A stretch of 64,000 bases of DNA from Monocercomonoides exilis (GCA_001643675.2 LSRY02000005.1:64501-128500), one strand, 5' to 3'. Counted from the stretch's first letter, positions 37,301-46,959 are shown. Numbers and translations are program-made. Notes: generated by a model from the letters alone, not told the origin.

Positions 37301-39121
37301 GATTACAGACAGATCATTCACACTCAACTCCCCTGCTCCAACACAAAACAGACTCAGTCCATTTGTCTCAAATTGTGTCTCAATAGAAGAGCCAGATGAA
37401 GAATCCCCATTCACAGTGATCGTTTTCTCGCCAATATCAATTCCTTTGTCTTCCACAACTGTTCCTCTCAACACCTTAATTTCCTCCACAAACCCCACAA
37501 TCATTTGGGAAAGGCAATGGCTGATTGTGAGACATGCACAACTTTCATTCAACCCACAGCTGAATGTATCTTTTGCATTCGCTTGACTCTCCTTTGATGA
37601 AATGAATCTGCTCCTTCCTCCTTTGTTGGGAAGCCAATCACTTTTATCTCCACCTGCATAATATCTCACTCCTTCTATTCGTGTAGAAAAGCACAAAACA
37701 AGTTGAGAATCTGTGGAGTTATCTGCAATATAAATATCATTTCCATAGGGTGCTGTATTATTATGGAAAAAGCAAAACCAAAGCAAGCTTCCCCCATAGC
37801 TCGTCAATTTCACAGCAACGCCACCTCCGTGATAATCAGAGTGGCTATCTTGAAATAGACAATTTCTTGTAACAACTTTATCAATTGGATTCCAATTTAT
37901 ATAAGCCCCACCGTCTGTGCTTCTAGGATCGTGTCCGCTGCAATTAATGAATGAACAATCCAAAACGCAATCCTTTGTTTTAATTGTTTGAATAGAAACA
38001 ATTGCCAAACCTCCTCCGTCATCTTCTGACCAACCATCTTTAAATAGACAATTTTCAATTATTGCTTGTTGAGATAAATCACGAACTTCAACACCTGCTC
38101 CACCGAACTCCGTTGATGCCATGCAATAACACTCTTTAAATGAACAGTGCTTTACAGTGCATTCTGCAATATTCGAAGCATATATTCCTCCTCCTCTTGT
38201 TGAAGTTGCATTGCATTTCACAAAAGATGAATTCTCAACAGTCAGCGTCGCACTTGAATTATCATGCACATACAGTGCCCCTCCACACGGAGCAGAGCAT
38301 TTATTCCATTCAGCATTCTTATATGTCTGTGTTTGAGTTGTTGAATTTCTTTCTGTATTTCCCACTCTCCAATCCATTCTTTCATTCTTAACAAATGTGC
38401 AATTGTTACAAAAAAAGTTAACAGATCCTTCCGTTCCGCTCACAATCCCTCCCTCAAGCACATTCATTGATCTTTCAATGTCACAATCCTCCATAAAGCT
38501 CATCCTCATCATCCTCTCTTTCACAGTTTGTATTTCCTCTATTTCACAATATTTCTTTGTGATATTCGCAAATCGACAGTTTTGAACACATTGAAAACCT
38601 CCTGCCCCCTTTCTCAAAATGCTTCCACTCCCACAAAACACAACGTTCTTCCACTCACTGTTTCTCACAAGCAACGATGAATCTTCTCCTTCCATCTTCA
38701 CAAGACCCTTCATCATCATATCACATTTGTTATTTCTTCTTTCTGTGTTCAAAGTTGTGTTCATCATTTCACATGTTCCTTCATTGAAGACAAAATGTTC
38801 ATTGAAACCTCTTTTTCTCATCAACAGGCAGTCATCAAGGCACAGGAATGATTTTGTTCCAATATCAAATGCCGCATCATCATCTGCCTTTTCCAACATT
38901 ATTTCCTTCAATTTGACTGACGAGTTATGTATTTCGCAGAACAGTCGAACAACACTTCCCTGCTCCAAAACATGACTTTTAGACTGAGCATGAATGCGAT
39001 AAATGAGATGTCCATTCCTTTGTGCATCATTTCTATCTGTGCCACAAAATATCAAATATAAACACTCGGCCAAAATAAAAAAAATCATCTCCTTACACAA
39101 CAATGGGTTATCTGAAACCAT
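31352..39121 (-). CDS. Receptor-like beta-helix protein with cytoplasmic pseudokinase, full length
   Basis: One exon of 2,589 residues from the ATG at 39121; a later ATG at 39088 would place the hydrophobic segment IFFILAECLYLIFCG at the very N-terminus as a signal peptide. Residues 30 to about 2140 are a Cys-rich ectodomain of repeated short strands with GGG-(I/M/L) turns and N-glycosylation sites (for example GGALYVHDNSS, RGGGIYASN), typical of right-handed parallel beta-helix (pectin-lyase-like) folds. A single membrane helix spans about 2150-2177 and is followed by RWRK. The cytoplasmic part has a Ser/Thr-rich linker, then a tyrosine-kinase-like (TKL) domain at about 2290-2560: SPHIVLF, RWKAPELL, SIGMMLWECLTLQIPFGEYP and RPTLTDLKK. 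The HRD catalytic Asp is not evident and DFG appears as DFL, so it is probably a pseudokinase. A surface sensor or adhesin role is inferred. Confidence 0.85.
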   Translation of the reverse strand: MVSDNPLLCKEMIFFILAECLYLIFCGTDRNDAQRNGHLIYRIHAQSKSHVLEQGSVVRLFCEIHNSSVKLKEIMLEKADDDAAFDIGTKSFLCLDDCLLMRKRGFNEHFVFNEGTCEMMNTTLNTERRNNKCDMMMKGLVKMEGEDSSLLVRNSEWKNVVFCGSGSILRKGAGGFQCVQNCRFANITKKYCEIEEIQTVKERMMRMSFMEDCDIERSMNVLEGGIVSGTEGSVNFFCNNCTFVKNERMDWRVGNTERNSTTQTQTYKNAEWNKCSAPCGGALYVHDNSSATLTVENSSFVKCNATSTRGGGIYASNIAECTVKHCSFKECYCMASTEFGGAGVEVRDLSQQAIIENCLFKDGWSEDDGGGLAIVSIQTIKTKDCVLDCSFINCSGHDPRSTDGGAYINWNPIDKVVTRNCLFQDSHSDYHGGGVAVKLTSYGGSLLWFCFFHNNTAPYGNDIYIADNSTDSQLVLCFSTRIEGVRYYAGGDKSDWLPNKGGRSRFISSKESQANAKDTFSCGLNESCACLTISHCLSQMIVGFVEEIKVLRGTVVEDKGIDIGEKTITVNGDSSSGSSIETQFETNGLSLFCVGAGELSVNDLSVIHNTSFENNRQGRLFEVEGSGLIDVKRMNISMDSAHSEERSIQNSLVKIEGGELKMQDVRWGRTFSTTSVISLSQGSSASLSLDNCVFGNIVRTTAGSSMMSVDEGSHSITLEGCTIDGCGSEDSEFGGGIMVEVGSGNSLKMNGGVVKNCYASTTQGRGGGIGLKVSNINANFLISSGFEGNRAKWGSDIFIDSIDLETTAKSGKITSLTASLETKNKTQGYENGDESFPIPLCVYLWNNFSAPAFVGGGSLSHDFSKCGFEEFPCSTISKAASVHFEDRKKYISIIDSFSFEEELSLSANEWNIKAKEKKMKCVVCDLIDGAQNALIESTITVSVTGIVFSLIKSLTFHESVFECCSGKLTLNKCGMEGGTEAISTVLVKAIGGAVEVSEFGSENMKIGDSSIFVVEGNAESVPSMNMTHSDFSEITFVDGCVVECHNGKIEEMSGCTFSSITRSKGSGGCISVSNNEDENGDYKVEIFDCTFKGCSVVGEEEEIGGGALFYEASANTNLLMNGCEFYSCAAPYEGEAIGYGGGIMMKILKQEEEEEVGFVIFSPTISSEKPNNAKYGKDLFISSPSLTKSVKNETLPFVKDRLETLTEDSMRGYDGRNRECAIPLIYFWKSIGSSVHVAREGNNVVVCGLLEYPCGSVDYGLKRGSSLGIESIAVQGICDVRSEMSVSGMSLEGTNSETDKIMFVKAIEGDKDAVVECKGVVQFKEVGILIITAFDNDANILIQTDSDTIKTSVIGCSIHMSDNAEGELSFVLIGASKGIVEIEKSKIAGLTSMHEILCISACCVIIMNNVSFETISLSEKSAIAMSERMITVNWNDNSEEEWNILFGQCTFANVKNNLTNNPSLLFCDVTNEVRMKMENSTIDKCGSTSSNEGGGMFFLLNEKGRLEMNHTNVTECFCSNTGRGGGLFLKSQSVSQKALPFVLSNITFRGNVALKGRDVFVKCTDLDSQISESQFLINFGELFVRDLAIWGCTLDHYGNEEDLLGRVFVLRSEFIFVSSVAGNSSDSKNCGEMKSTCRSLNVGVSHIIPSGYSQMLIWNETTLTGSCSAQKVTIKSMEANRNAEIKVREIEVAGEGVVTTSESVRFEKVSFVFGGMGNVVCSCLIHQLNESLILESVSFHSESRIVENTQTIFDFSLIVVEEGVFEADLCIVSHLSFSKPVFEILHSERATFEDVGVDDVECKSSLIECGKSEKVSVSKLAATKVGLEEKSLISFENSHSSLVLSLVLSSFTNISQSASISCIVFTTHPMSGFEIFNCSFHECTSESAKGSQMAITNAEKILMDSCVFEGNLVSGKEGNKITDEVCRWNGSVVDLSMSETVVRDTTIYNSSKGGMSVSGGSVTIAKGEFVDNNPSIENYPSARRNIICSDSGALNVMSLKGGDGVKDNSSLWILNEGCNFEGIVSERDSSLFIPVLEGVETKEVGEEVEIVFKGKLLLPCSLSVMVVKEIGEEKQIEKHECDESGYVSETEVEGRLAKESINEAENEAEVRVCILFGDAGKQSSTDSFIVKNRSEPKANRDDRIVEGGKEGKSYWLLIVIILVVVLLIVLIIAVISTLRWRKVKNEAEDLRGIVNDNIRKDPKLIEMVTMEMSPEEQWRRAEREAEQNNERNVKKRVYDTNMEHSESSEHLLSESGSTEYILGKDSDKIPEWMLEKVEEEEIRKRTPSPSISSTSTTDSDSTFVRSESLCPTTSSMSNLVDAMACSSPHEKLIVDLRDSLFMLLHGRNEKKEMAIGSLQQREQTAAQILFWVANLALHSFDEMENPLQSLSSLSPHIVLFSEHMVICIVMHSDFLSDDSDSSSISSSTVVTSATDDDDDDDSLPSSAFEDEDDFKKECLRWKAPELLMNKKMGATKKSVAFSIGMMLWECLTLQIPFGEYPAEVAGQKIVNGEKPKPEAVENSSLSNAVRCTLCQQPNDRPTLTDLKKEFIQHFPEGAMVMTIADAVDYQMPSECNSQIPDSSSSLISL

Positions 39122-40206
39122 TTTTTGGATAATAGTCACAAATTTTAATGTATCCTTGAAAATCACGATTCTTCCTGTCTCACTTTCTTTTTATAAATCG
39201 ATGGTAATTCATATTGCTTTGCCTTTTTATATATATTCTATTCTGTTTTAAAAGATTGATTTTTTCTTTTTCATCACTCTTTTATTTCTTTTGTTTTATT
39301 ATGTTCTATCTGAATGAAGTATGATTACCTCCTGAGGTCATTGCCAATAACATATTCTTCAATGTGTAATTATCTATCGATGAAAAGAAGAATAATAATT
39401 CAAAAAGATATTTTCGTTTGAAATATTTAAAAAAAGAAATTGGAAAAAAAAATGACAACATTAACACAAACTTTGAATGTTCAAAGAGAAGAGCTTATTC
39501 GTTTGATAAGTGCATTTGATTTTCATCAATAATTCCATCACTTTAAAGCCAACCTTGTTTTCGAAAACTTCATTTCGAATTCCTTTTTTAATATTTTCTC
39601 CTCTTTTCTCTTTTTCTTGTCTATCTTTTTCTTCATTCGCTATTTCTGAATCTTCATTATTTCATCCAAACTGTTTTGTCAAGTTTATCGCAATTATCTT
39701 CACTTTTTACATATTTCTTTTGTCGCTCACGTTTCATCTTCAAACCATTTAATATTTCCAAAAAAAAAATACTTTCCAATCATCAATGGTCTTCCTAGTG
39801 CAGCGCAAATATTTCATTTTTATGTGCATTCTTCCAATCCTCCTTCATGATTCTTTGTTAATGATTGTTTTGTAATATCCTGGAAAACATCTCATTCAGA
39901 GCTTCATTTCTTTTTTCGCAAAATAGGAATTGCTCATCAATATATCTTTCAGAATGAAAAAAGAAGAGATTTTCAACAATGGATCAAAATCTTTGTTATT
40001 TTTCATAAAAGCTAAATATCTCTTGATTCCTCTGACAATAACTTCAAAACTTTTCATCAAAAACAATGGAAAAATAAATTTATGAAGCAAGGAAGAAAAA
40101 ATTCAAAACCTTCAATTTTGTTGATGATGCTATTGTTTTCATTGAGTGATTTGTTTCAAATTCTGTTTTGGACTCAAATGCATCTTTTGTCATTTCCTCC
40201 CCTTTC
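39122..40206. other. A+T-rich region with possible decayed coding sequence on the minus strand
   Basis: Upstream of the receptor gene. Short Lys/Glu-rich frames on the minus strand (for example 39896..40090 and around 39510-39750) look like remnants of an alpha-helical protein, but stops interrupt them and no motif was recognised. The receptor promoter presumably lies near 39122-39300. Confidence 0.4.
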
Positions 40207-40466
40207 TCAAAGCGAATAAATATCATCGATGCAAGTCATTGTTAGAAAGATATATGGATCGATGAGTTTATCCGTTTTATCTTCAAAGCGATGTGGTTCA
40301 ATATCAACAGGTGTTGTTTGTTCAAAAAGCACACTCACGACATATTTTTTTGTGTGTGCGTGATAAATTTGAGCCTCTATTAGACTGCAGAAAGGAATAT
40401 TATACACGAATCGAATAAAGACGATTTTTGCTATCATATCATCAAAATCATCCATTTCCTTCTGAA
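40207..40466 (-). CDS. Possible terminal exon of an unrecognised gene
   Basis: An 85-codon frame follows a good TTTTATTTCAG acceptor (reverse complement around 40467-40477) and ends at a stop at 40207. Its composition is more balanced than the surrounding DNA, with segments such as DDMIAKIVFIRFVYNIPF and VVSVLFEQTTPVDIEPH. No upstream exon could be placed with confidence; an open stretch lies near 40500-40600. No family was recognised. It could be a small gene, or another decayed remnant like its neighbours. Confidence 0.3.
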
Positions 40467-40884
40467 ATAAAATATCTAATAAAAGCCAAAGTGTTGCTCT
40501 TTAATTTTTTGAGAAGCTGATGAAAACAATATCAAACGTTTGCAAAATGTATCTGAAAAAGTCTCTGGAAAACCGAAAGACTGTAAAAACAGAAAATACT
40601 AAATACAGCATAAGTTATTTTTTAATGGGTAATTATCTCAAATATTTTTTTATATACTCAATAATCAAAACCACTCGATGCAATCAGTTCCAATAAAAAT
40701 GATCAACGAAATATTTGCAAATAAATTGAATCAATCTTTTTATCGTATTTCTTGTGCCTTGAAAATTTTTAAATTTAATAATATAATATAATTCAAATAA
40801 AAATAGTTCATGTGGTACAAAATACTTCACTTATTGAATTTTGTTCCACACAATATTTTCAAATTAGACTCTCAATTTATTAAA

Positions 40885-40891
<7 letters not shown>

Positions 40892-40922
<31 letters not shown>
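40892..40922 (+). repeat. Homopolymer of about 31 T
   Basis: A single uninterrupted T run in intergenic DNA. It might be the poly(A) tail of an old retroposed insertion on the minus strand, but no target duplication or coding remnant adjoins it; the simpler reading is a slippage-prone homopolymer. Its length is uncertain in any assembly. Confidence 0.85.
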
Positions 40923-40924
<2 letters not shown>

Positions 40925-41354
40925 ATTGTTATGAAAATATTGAAATGACATAATTGCAGGAAAAGTTTGGAACAAACCTCAGTTTTTTTAATTGCAAAAT
41001 TATTGCTCCATACATATTCGAAGTTAAAGATTGAAAGATTACATATATATTAATTATAAAACGTTACATAAATTGATTTGAAGAATTAACCTTTGGAACA
41101 TTGCTTCTCTAAACTTGAAACCTCGAAATCAAAATAAAACAGAATGAAGACAAACATTAAGAAAACAGGAACAATAAAAAATAACGAAAAATCTATCATT
41201 TTGCTTTCAATCAAAAAAAAAAAAAAATAAAAATAAAAATAAAAATGCAAAATGAAGCAACAATCGATAATAGAATAGATCGAATATATGCACGCAATGT
41301 GCATTCAACTAATTAAGATTTTCTGTGGAATGCTGTTTTCTCAAAAGCAGCATC
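40923..41354. other. Intergenic region 3' of the acyltransferase gene
   Basis: A+T-rich sequence with A-runs around 41210-41250; no gene or RNA feature was recognised. Confidence 0.5.
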
Positions 41355-42919
41355 TTACATCACCAGCCTTTTCAGCAGCGGTATTTTCTGCCAAAGCGCA
41401 GTCACAATCCATGTTGTCAAATACACGCTCACGCAAAGCAGAGGAGTGAACCACAACGGGTTCATATCGTAATAAGACTTCTTCAGCACTTTCGGAAACA
41501 GATAATCTGCCACAAACCTGAAGATCGCAGACTCGTTCAGCAAATAAATCCCCAACGTGCACGATCCTGTCGAACTGAAGAACCACATCACACACTTCTC
41601 AAATCTGCTTGTGGGCTTCCATTTGCACGTCAATGCATAAATCCCACACGCAAACCCCGCAAACGCAAAAGTCGTCGGCAAGCCATAATACTCGTAAAAC
41701 CTCCAGAACTCAGCGTTCTGTGCATAATGCCCAGTCAGAACAACCAGCCCCCAGTTGCACAACGAAGCAAGCACAAACACTCCAAAGCACACCAACGCTG
41801 TCACTTTGCTCTGCCAGTTCACTCTCCCCAGAATTGGGAGGTATCCTGGCTCTTCCACCCAGTTTGGGTGTTCTGCCGATGGATTGCGCTGATACTCCAT
41901 CACCGTCCAGCAGTAATACCCCACCAGAAACGTCAGAAACATCGCCACAAACGCATCTGCCCACACTCCTATTTGCATCCCAACCAGAAAAGTGTGCAGC
42001 AGGTGATGCGACACAAAGATCGACAGAATCGTCATTTCAAGCACTTTCCGGCTTGTCGCTTTCACTGCCTGCCTCACAAACGGCACAATCATCAGCATCC
42101 TCATCGCAATCTGCAAATACCAAAGCGTCCCAGGGTTCGCAAAAAAGATGTTTACCATCTGCCGAATCCGCTTGAACGGAGTCGCCAACTTCATTGCAGC
42201 TTCGAACAGCTTGAAGTTGTACGGGATCATCCACAACGTGTATTGCACCATTCGCCGCACCACATACTTCATCGTGCTTGTTGCGCTGTCGTTCAGCCGT
42301 TTCGGAGACAGCATGATGATCGCTGTCACCACCATAAACAAATGTGTCCCGATGCGCCCAAGTGCACAATACAGATTTGCCCAAATCCAGTACGAAAGCT
42401 TTTCGTTTTTGCAGTAAAGCTTGTACTGGTGCCTTTGCCGCAGCCCTGCATGGCTCAGCACAACTGCCAGAGCTGCAAACGATTTCAATATGTCCAACGA
42501 CGCAATCCTCTTTGTTGGCGCCGCTCCATTTTGAATGCCTCTTCCATCATTTGTTTGTTCGGAAAGTTCCTTCAGCTCTATCGCGCTCGAACTTTCCTCG
42601 TTTGCAATCAACGACTGCGTCTCATCCATCTGTTGATGCGATGCACAAAATATAGCAAAATATCGCAATGAAAGCAAACAATTCAAAAATGCCCACGAGC
42701 CAACATCAAAAACATAAATTCACATTCGAATAAATCGAGAAATAAGCACACATATTTTTCTGCAAATTGCTCAGCCTGCAGTTGGCCATCATCTTCAGGG
42801 TTCTCATTTTGTCCAATGCAGGCGCAACCATCCATCAGATTTTCTCCTCCTTCTAAATAAATAACAAAGTCAAAATTTTCGCTTTAAAGGAAGAAAATCG
42901 CAGAATAATGTGTACCCAT
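41355..42919 (-). CDS. Acyltransferase-3 family membrane protein
   Basis: Proposed exons are 42916..42919 (ATG plus one base), 42752..42852 and 41355..42629, with GTACAC...TTTAG and GTGTGC...CAACAG introns; phases match and give 459 residues. The family signature is near residues 75-97 (KRIASLDILKSFAALAVVLSHA, with the conserved His), followed by about ten hydrophobic helices including GRIGTHLFMVVTAIIM near 130 and PGTLWYLQIAMRMLMIVPF. This is the acyl_transf_3 (OafA/NodX-like) fold, which moves acyl groups across or at membranes onto sugars or lipids; the substrate here cannot be told. The N-terminal 75 residues are polar and cytoplasmic. The ATG at 42629 gives a 424-residue protein without the first two exons and remains an alternative start. 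Similar bacterial proteins are common, so a transfer origin is possible but untested. Confidence 0.8.
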
Positions 42920-43191
42920 CGTTATAGCTTGAGAGGAAGTCGCTTCTCCTCCCCCCTTTCTATCTCCAATTTCATAATTTGCTAAACGAGAATCAAACAA
43001 TGAATGAACAATCTGAGAAATCAAACGTACTAAAAAAAATAACAAACATGTATGTGTATAAAGATATTATCATCACACAAACAACAAAATGGATTATCGT
43101 AAATATCAGCGTCATTGCTCAAAATTTAACATTTGCAGATGCTTATCGAAAAATTTTCATGTTCCAAACTATATTCACAAAAATTACACCA

Positions 43192-44165
43192 AAAATAATT
43201 CTAATTCGAAAAAAAATAATTCAATTTCGAAAATTAATAATTCGAATTCGGAATTAATATTTCAATTTCGAAAAAAAATAATTCGATTTCGGAATTAATA
43301 ATTCAAAATCGAAAAAAAATAATTCGAATTCGGAATTAATATTTCAATTTCGAAAATTAATAATTCGAATTCGGAATTAATATTTCAATTTCGAAAATTA
43401 ATAATTCGAATTCGGAATTAATATTTCAATTTCGAAAAAAAATAATTCGAATTCGGAATTAATATTTCAATTTCGAAAAAAAATAATTCGATTTCGGAAT
43501 TAATATTTCAATTTCGAAAATTAATAATTCGAATTCGGAATTAATAATTCGAATTCGAAAAAAAATAATTCGATTTCGAAATTAATAATTCAAAATCGAA
43601 AAAAAATAATTCGAATTCGGAATTAATATTTCAATTTCGAAAAAAAATAATTCGATTTCGGAATTAATATTTCAATTTCGAAAATTAATAATTCGAATTC
43701 GGAATTAATAATTCGAATTCGAAAAAAAATAATTCGATTTCGAAATTAATAATTCAAAATCGAAAAAAAATAATTCGAATTCGGAATTAATATTTCAATT
43801 TCGAAAAAAATAATTCGATTTCGGAATTAATATTTCAATTTCGAAAATTAATAATTCGAATTCGGAATTAATAATTCGAATTCGAAAAAATAATTCGATT
43901 TCGAAATTAATAATTCAAAATCGAAAAAATAATTCGAATTCGGAATTAATATTTCAATTTCGAAAAAATAATTCGATTTCGGAATTAATATTTCAATTTC
44001 GAAAATTAATAATTCGAATTCGGAATTAATAATTCGAATTCGAAAAAAATAATTCGATTTCGAAATTAATAATTCAAAATCGAAAAAATAATTCGAATTC
44101 GGAATTAATAATTCAATTTCGTAATTTATTAATTCGATTTCGAAAAAGAATAATTCAATTTCGAA
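43192..44165 (+). repeat. Outer left satellite array, 41-bp monomers in about 164-bp higher-order units
   Basis: Monomers start with AATTCG and average 41 bp. Four distinguishable monomers recur in fixed order: variants with ATTTCGG, AATTCGG, ATTTCGA and AATTCGG in the first half, differing also in the second half. The first monomer recurs at about 43486, 43650, 43813 and 43971, giving spacings of about 164, 163 and 158 bp that shrink as A-runs shorten. Each monomer is itself two halves of about 20 bp built from TTCGAA, GAATTC and ATTAAT words. Confidence 0.9.
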
Positions 44166-44690
44166 AATGAATGTTTTTTGATTTGTGGAATGAATAACTT
44201 GTGTTTGGGGTTTTAAATTCTTTCAATTTTTATCTCATCAGTATATTTTGTTTATCAATATTTGAAAAATGATGCATTTTCATAAAAAATTTTCTTTCAT
44301 TTTGAATGAAGATTTATTGATTGAAGTTAATTTGAAAACGAAATAAATTCATTTTCATGTTAAAAACCGATATTATCCAAAATTTTGCCAATGAAACAAT
44401 CACATTATTGTGAAGAAATAATTCAATAATCGTGATAATTTTTTTTTAATTTTTATTTGGTTATTCAATAGAATGAATATTTATTAAATTATTATTAATT
44501 GAGAGAATCTTTTCGAAAATGAAAAAAAAAATTAAAAAAATTGATTTATTGATTGTTGCAATAAAAAACAGTTTTCTATTAGTAATTAAATTTGATTGGT
44601 TAAAAAATAACTTGAACTTTTCTGAAATCCATTCTCGAGAAAAATTAAAAATTTCCGTTTTTAATGAATTTTGAAATTGAAATATTTATT
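44165..44690 (+). repeat. Unique segment of the foldback, left copy
   Basis: About 0.5 kb of non-satellite A+T-rich DNA whose reverse complement appears at 45545..46082 with differences almost only in homopolymer lengths (for example ATTTGTGGAAT at 44181 pairs with ATTCCACAAAT at 46051). No open frame of note. Confidence 0.9.
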
Positions 44691-45279
44691 TTCGAAATTG
44701 AATTATTCTTTTTCGAAATCGAATTATTTTTTTCGAAATTGAAATATTAATTCCGAATTCGAATTATTTTTTTCGAAATTGAATTATTCTTTTTCGAAAT
44801 CGAATTATTTTTTTCGAAATTGAAATATTAATTCCGAATTCGAATTATTTTTTTCGATTTTGAATTATTAATTTCGAAATCGAATTATTTTTTTCGAAAT
44901 TGAAATATTAATTCCGAATTCGAATTATTTTTTTCGATTTTGAATTATTAATTTCGAAATCGAATTATTTTTTTCGAAATTGAAATATTAATTCCGAATT
45001 CGAATTATTTTTTTCGATTTTGAATTATTAATTCCGAATTCGAATTATTTTTTTCGATTTTGAATTATTAATTTCGAAATTGAAATATTTATTTTCGAAA
45101 TTGAATTATTCTTTTCGAAATCGAATTATTTTTTTCGAAATTGAAATATTAATTCCGAATTCGAATTATTTTTTCGATTTTGAATTATTAATTTCGAAAT
45201 CGAATTATTTTTTCGAAATTGAAATATTAATTCCGAATTCGAATTATTTTTTTCGAAATTGAAATATTAATTCCGAATT
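44690..45279 (-). repeat. Inner left satellite array (reverse orientation)
   Basis: The same 41-bp satellite in reverse orientation, mainly alternating two monomer types. It meets the inner right array at the perfect palindrome ATTAATTCCGAATTCGGAATTAAT near 45279. Confidence 0.85.
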
Positions 45280-45545
45280 CGGAATTAATAATTCAAAATC
45301 GAAAAAAAATAATTCGAATTCGGAATTAATATTTCAATTTCGAAAAAAATAATTCGATTTCGAAATTAATAATTCAAAATCGAAAAAAATAATTCGAATT
45401 CGAATTAATATTTCAATTTCGAAAAAAATAATTCGATTTCGAAATTAATAATTCAAAATCGAAAAAAAATAATTCGAATTCGGAATTAATATTTCAATTT
45501 CGAAAAAAAATAATTCGATTTCGAAAAAGAATAATTCAATTTCGA
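45280..45545 (+). repeat. Inner right satellite array (forward orientation)
   Basis: About 265 bp of the satellite in the same orientation as the outer left array, less than half the length of the inner left array, so the foldback is symmetric in order but not in length. Confidence 0.85.
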
Positions 45546-46082
45546 AAATAAATATTTCAATTTCAAAATTCATTAAAAACGGAAATTTTTAATTTTTCTC
45601 GAGAATGGATTTCAGAAAAGTTCAAGTTATTTTTTAACCAATCAAATTTAATTACTAATAGAAAACTGTTTTTTTATTGCAACAATCAATAAATCAATTT
45701 TTTTAATTTTTTTTTTTTCATTTTCGAAAAGATTCTCTCAATTAATAATAATTTAATAAATATTCATTCTATTGAATAACCAAATAAAAATTAAAAAAAA
45801 AATTATCACGATTATTGAATTATTTCTTCACAATAATGTGATTGTTTCATTGGCAAAATTTTGGATAATATCGGTTTTTAACATGAAAATGAATTTATTT
45901 CGTTTTCAAATTAACTTCAATCAATAAATCTTCATTCAAAATGAAAGAAAATTTTTTTATGAAAATGCATCATTTTTCAAATATTGATAAACAAAATATA
46001 CTGATGAGATAAAAATTGAAAGAATTTAAAACCCCAAACACAAGTTATTCATTCCACAAATCAAAAAAACATTCATTTTCGA
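45545..46082 (-). repeat. Unique segment of the foldback, right copy
   Basis: Inverted near-identical copy of 44165..44690, including a run that is rich in A and T homopolymers; no gene seen. Confidence 0.9.
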
Positions 46083-46545
46083 AATTGAATTATTCTTTTT
46101 CGAAATCGAATTAATAAATTACGAAATTGAATTATTAATTCCGAATTCGAATTATTTTTTTTCGATTTTGAATTATTAATTTCGAAATCGAATTATTTTT
46201 TTTCGAATTCGAATTATTAATTCCGAATTCGAATTATTAATTTTCGAAATTGAAATATTAATTCCGAAATCGAATTATTTTTTTTCGAAATTGAAATATT
46301 AATTCCGAATTCGAATTATTTTTTTTCGATTTTGAATTATTAATTCCGAATTCGAATTATTAATTTTCGAAATTGAAATATTAATTCCGAATTCGAATTA
46401 TTAATTTTCGAAATTGAAATATTAATTCCGAATTCGAATTATTTTTTTTCGATTTTGAATTATTAATTCCGAAATCGAATTATTAATTTTCGAAATTGAA
46501 ATATTAATTCCGAATTCGAATTATTAATTTTCGAAATTGAATTAT
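46082..46545 (-). repeat. Outer right satellite array (reverse orientation)
   Basis: About 460 bp of the 41-bp satellite in reverse orientation. It ends in the inverted copy of the left terminal sequence (AATTATTTTTGGTGTA). Confidence 0.9.
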
Positions 46546-46706
46546 TTTTGGTGTATCAAGTTTAAAAAGAATTTTGCTGATAATACAAAAATTCTTGATG
46601 AAAACAGCATTTTCTCTTTTGCATTCATTTAATGAATCACATTCAAAAAGCCGACAACTAATTATAATAAACTTCACAATTTAAAATAAATATTTCAAAA
46701 ATAATT

Positions 46707-46920
46707 TTATAATATTAATTGTTGATCAAACAATTGCAATTTTTGTCTTAAAAGACCTATAACAACGTTATAGAGGAAGCGCGCTTGCACAAGATATGCT
46801 TCCGCTGCGACGGATACATGCAAAACATTTGAGTAGCGGATTTGGAGACAATCTCGTTTCCGCGCACTTTTCAAGTTCAACGCGAATGTATCGCCATATA
46901 ATTGATGATTATTGAATTTC
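46707..46920 (-). CDS. Possible last exon of a small unrecognised gene
   Basis: A 71-codon frame on the minus strand follows a TAATTCAG acceptor and ends in TAA at 46707. It is clearly richer in G+C than the DNA around it and has a balanced composition (DTFALNLKSARKRDCLQI, AAEAYLVQARFLYNVVIG), which argues for coding. A first exon at 47056..47080 (ATG, donor GTGTGA) would be in phase but lies antisense to exon 2 of the hemerythrin-fusion gene, so the 5' end is unresolved. No family was recognised. Confidence 0.35.
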
Positions 46921-46959
46921 ACTGAATTATTGCTTTTTAAAAATAGGCTTTTTGCATTT

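Larger units (their letters stand above)
43185..46555. repeat. Foldback satellite: inverted arrays of a 41-bp repeat around inverted unique segments
   Basis: The 3.37-kb structure reads outward to inward as follows: a terminal inverted sequence (TACACCAAAAATAATT at 43185, its complement ending at 46555), satellite arrays in opposite orientation, two inverted near-identical copies of a unique segment of about 0.5 kb, and inner arrays meeting head to head near 45279. The outer left array is about twice as long as the outer right one. No coding sequence is credible here. It could be a centromeric or other structural satellite, a foldback-type mobile element, or in part an assembly artefact. Confidence 0.9.

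Noticed and set aside
40892-40922. Poly(T) run as the tail of a retrotransposed gene
   Set aside because: No coding remnant or flanking duplication adjoins it; a homopolymer alone is not evidence.
41325-42671. 448-codon plus-strand frame antisense to the acyltransferase
   Set aside because: It is rich in His, Gln and Cys, has no motif, and its opposite strand encodes a clear multi-helix family.
43192-46545. CRISPR-like array
   Set aside because: There are no unique spacers: monomers are contiguous 41-bp repeats, and the context is a eukaryotic intron-containing contig.
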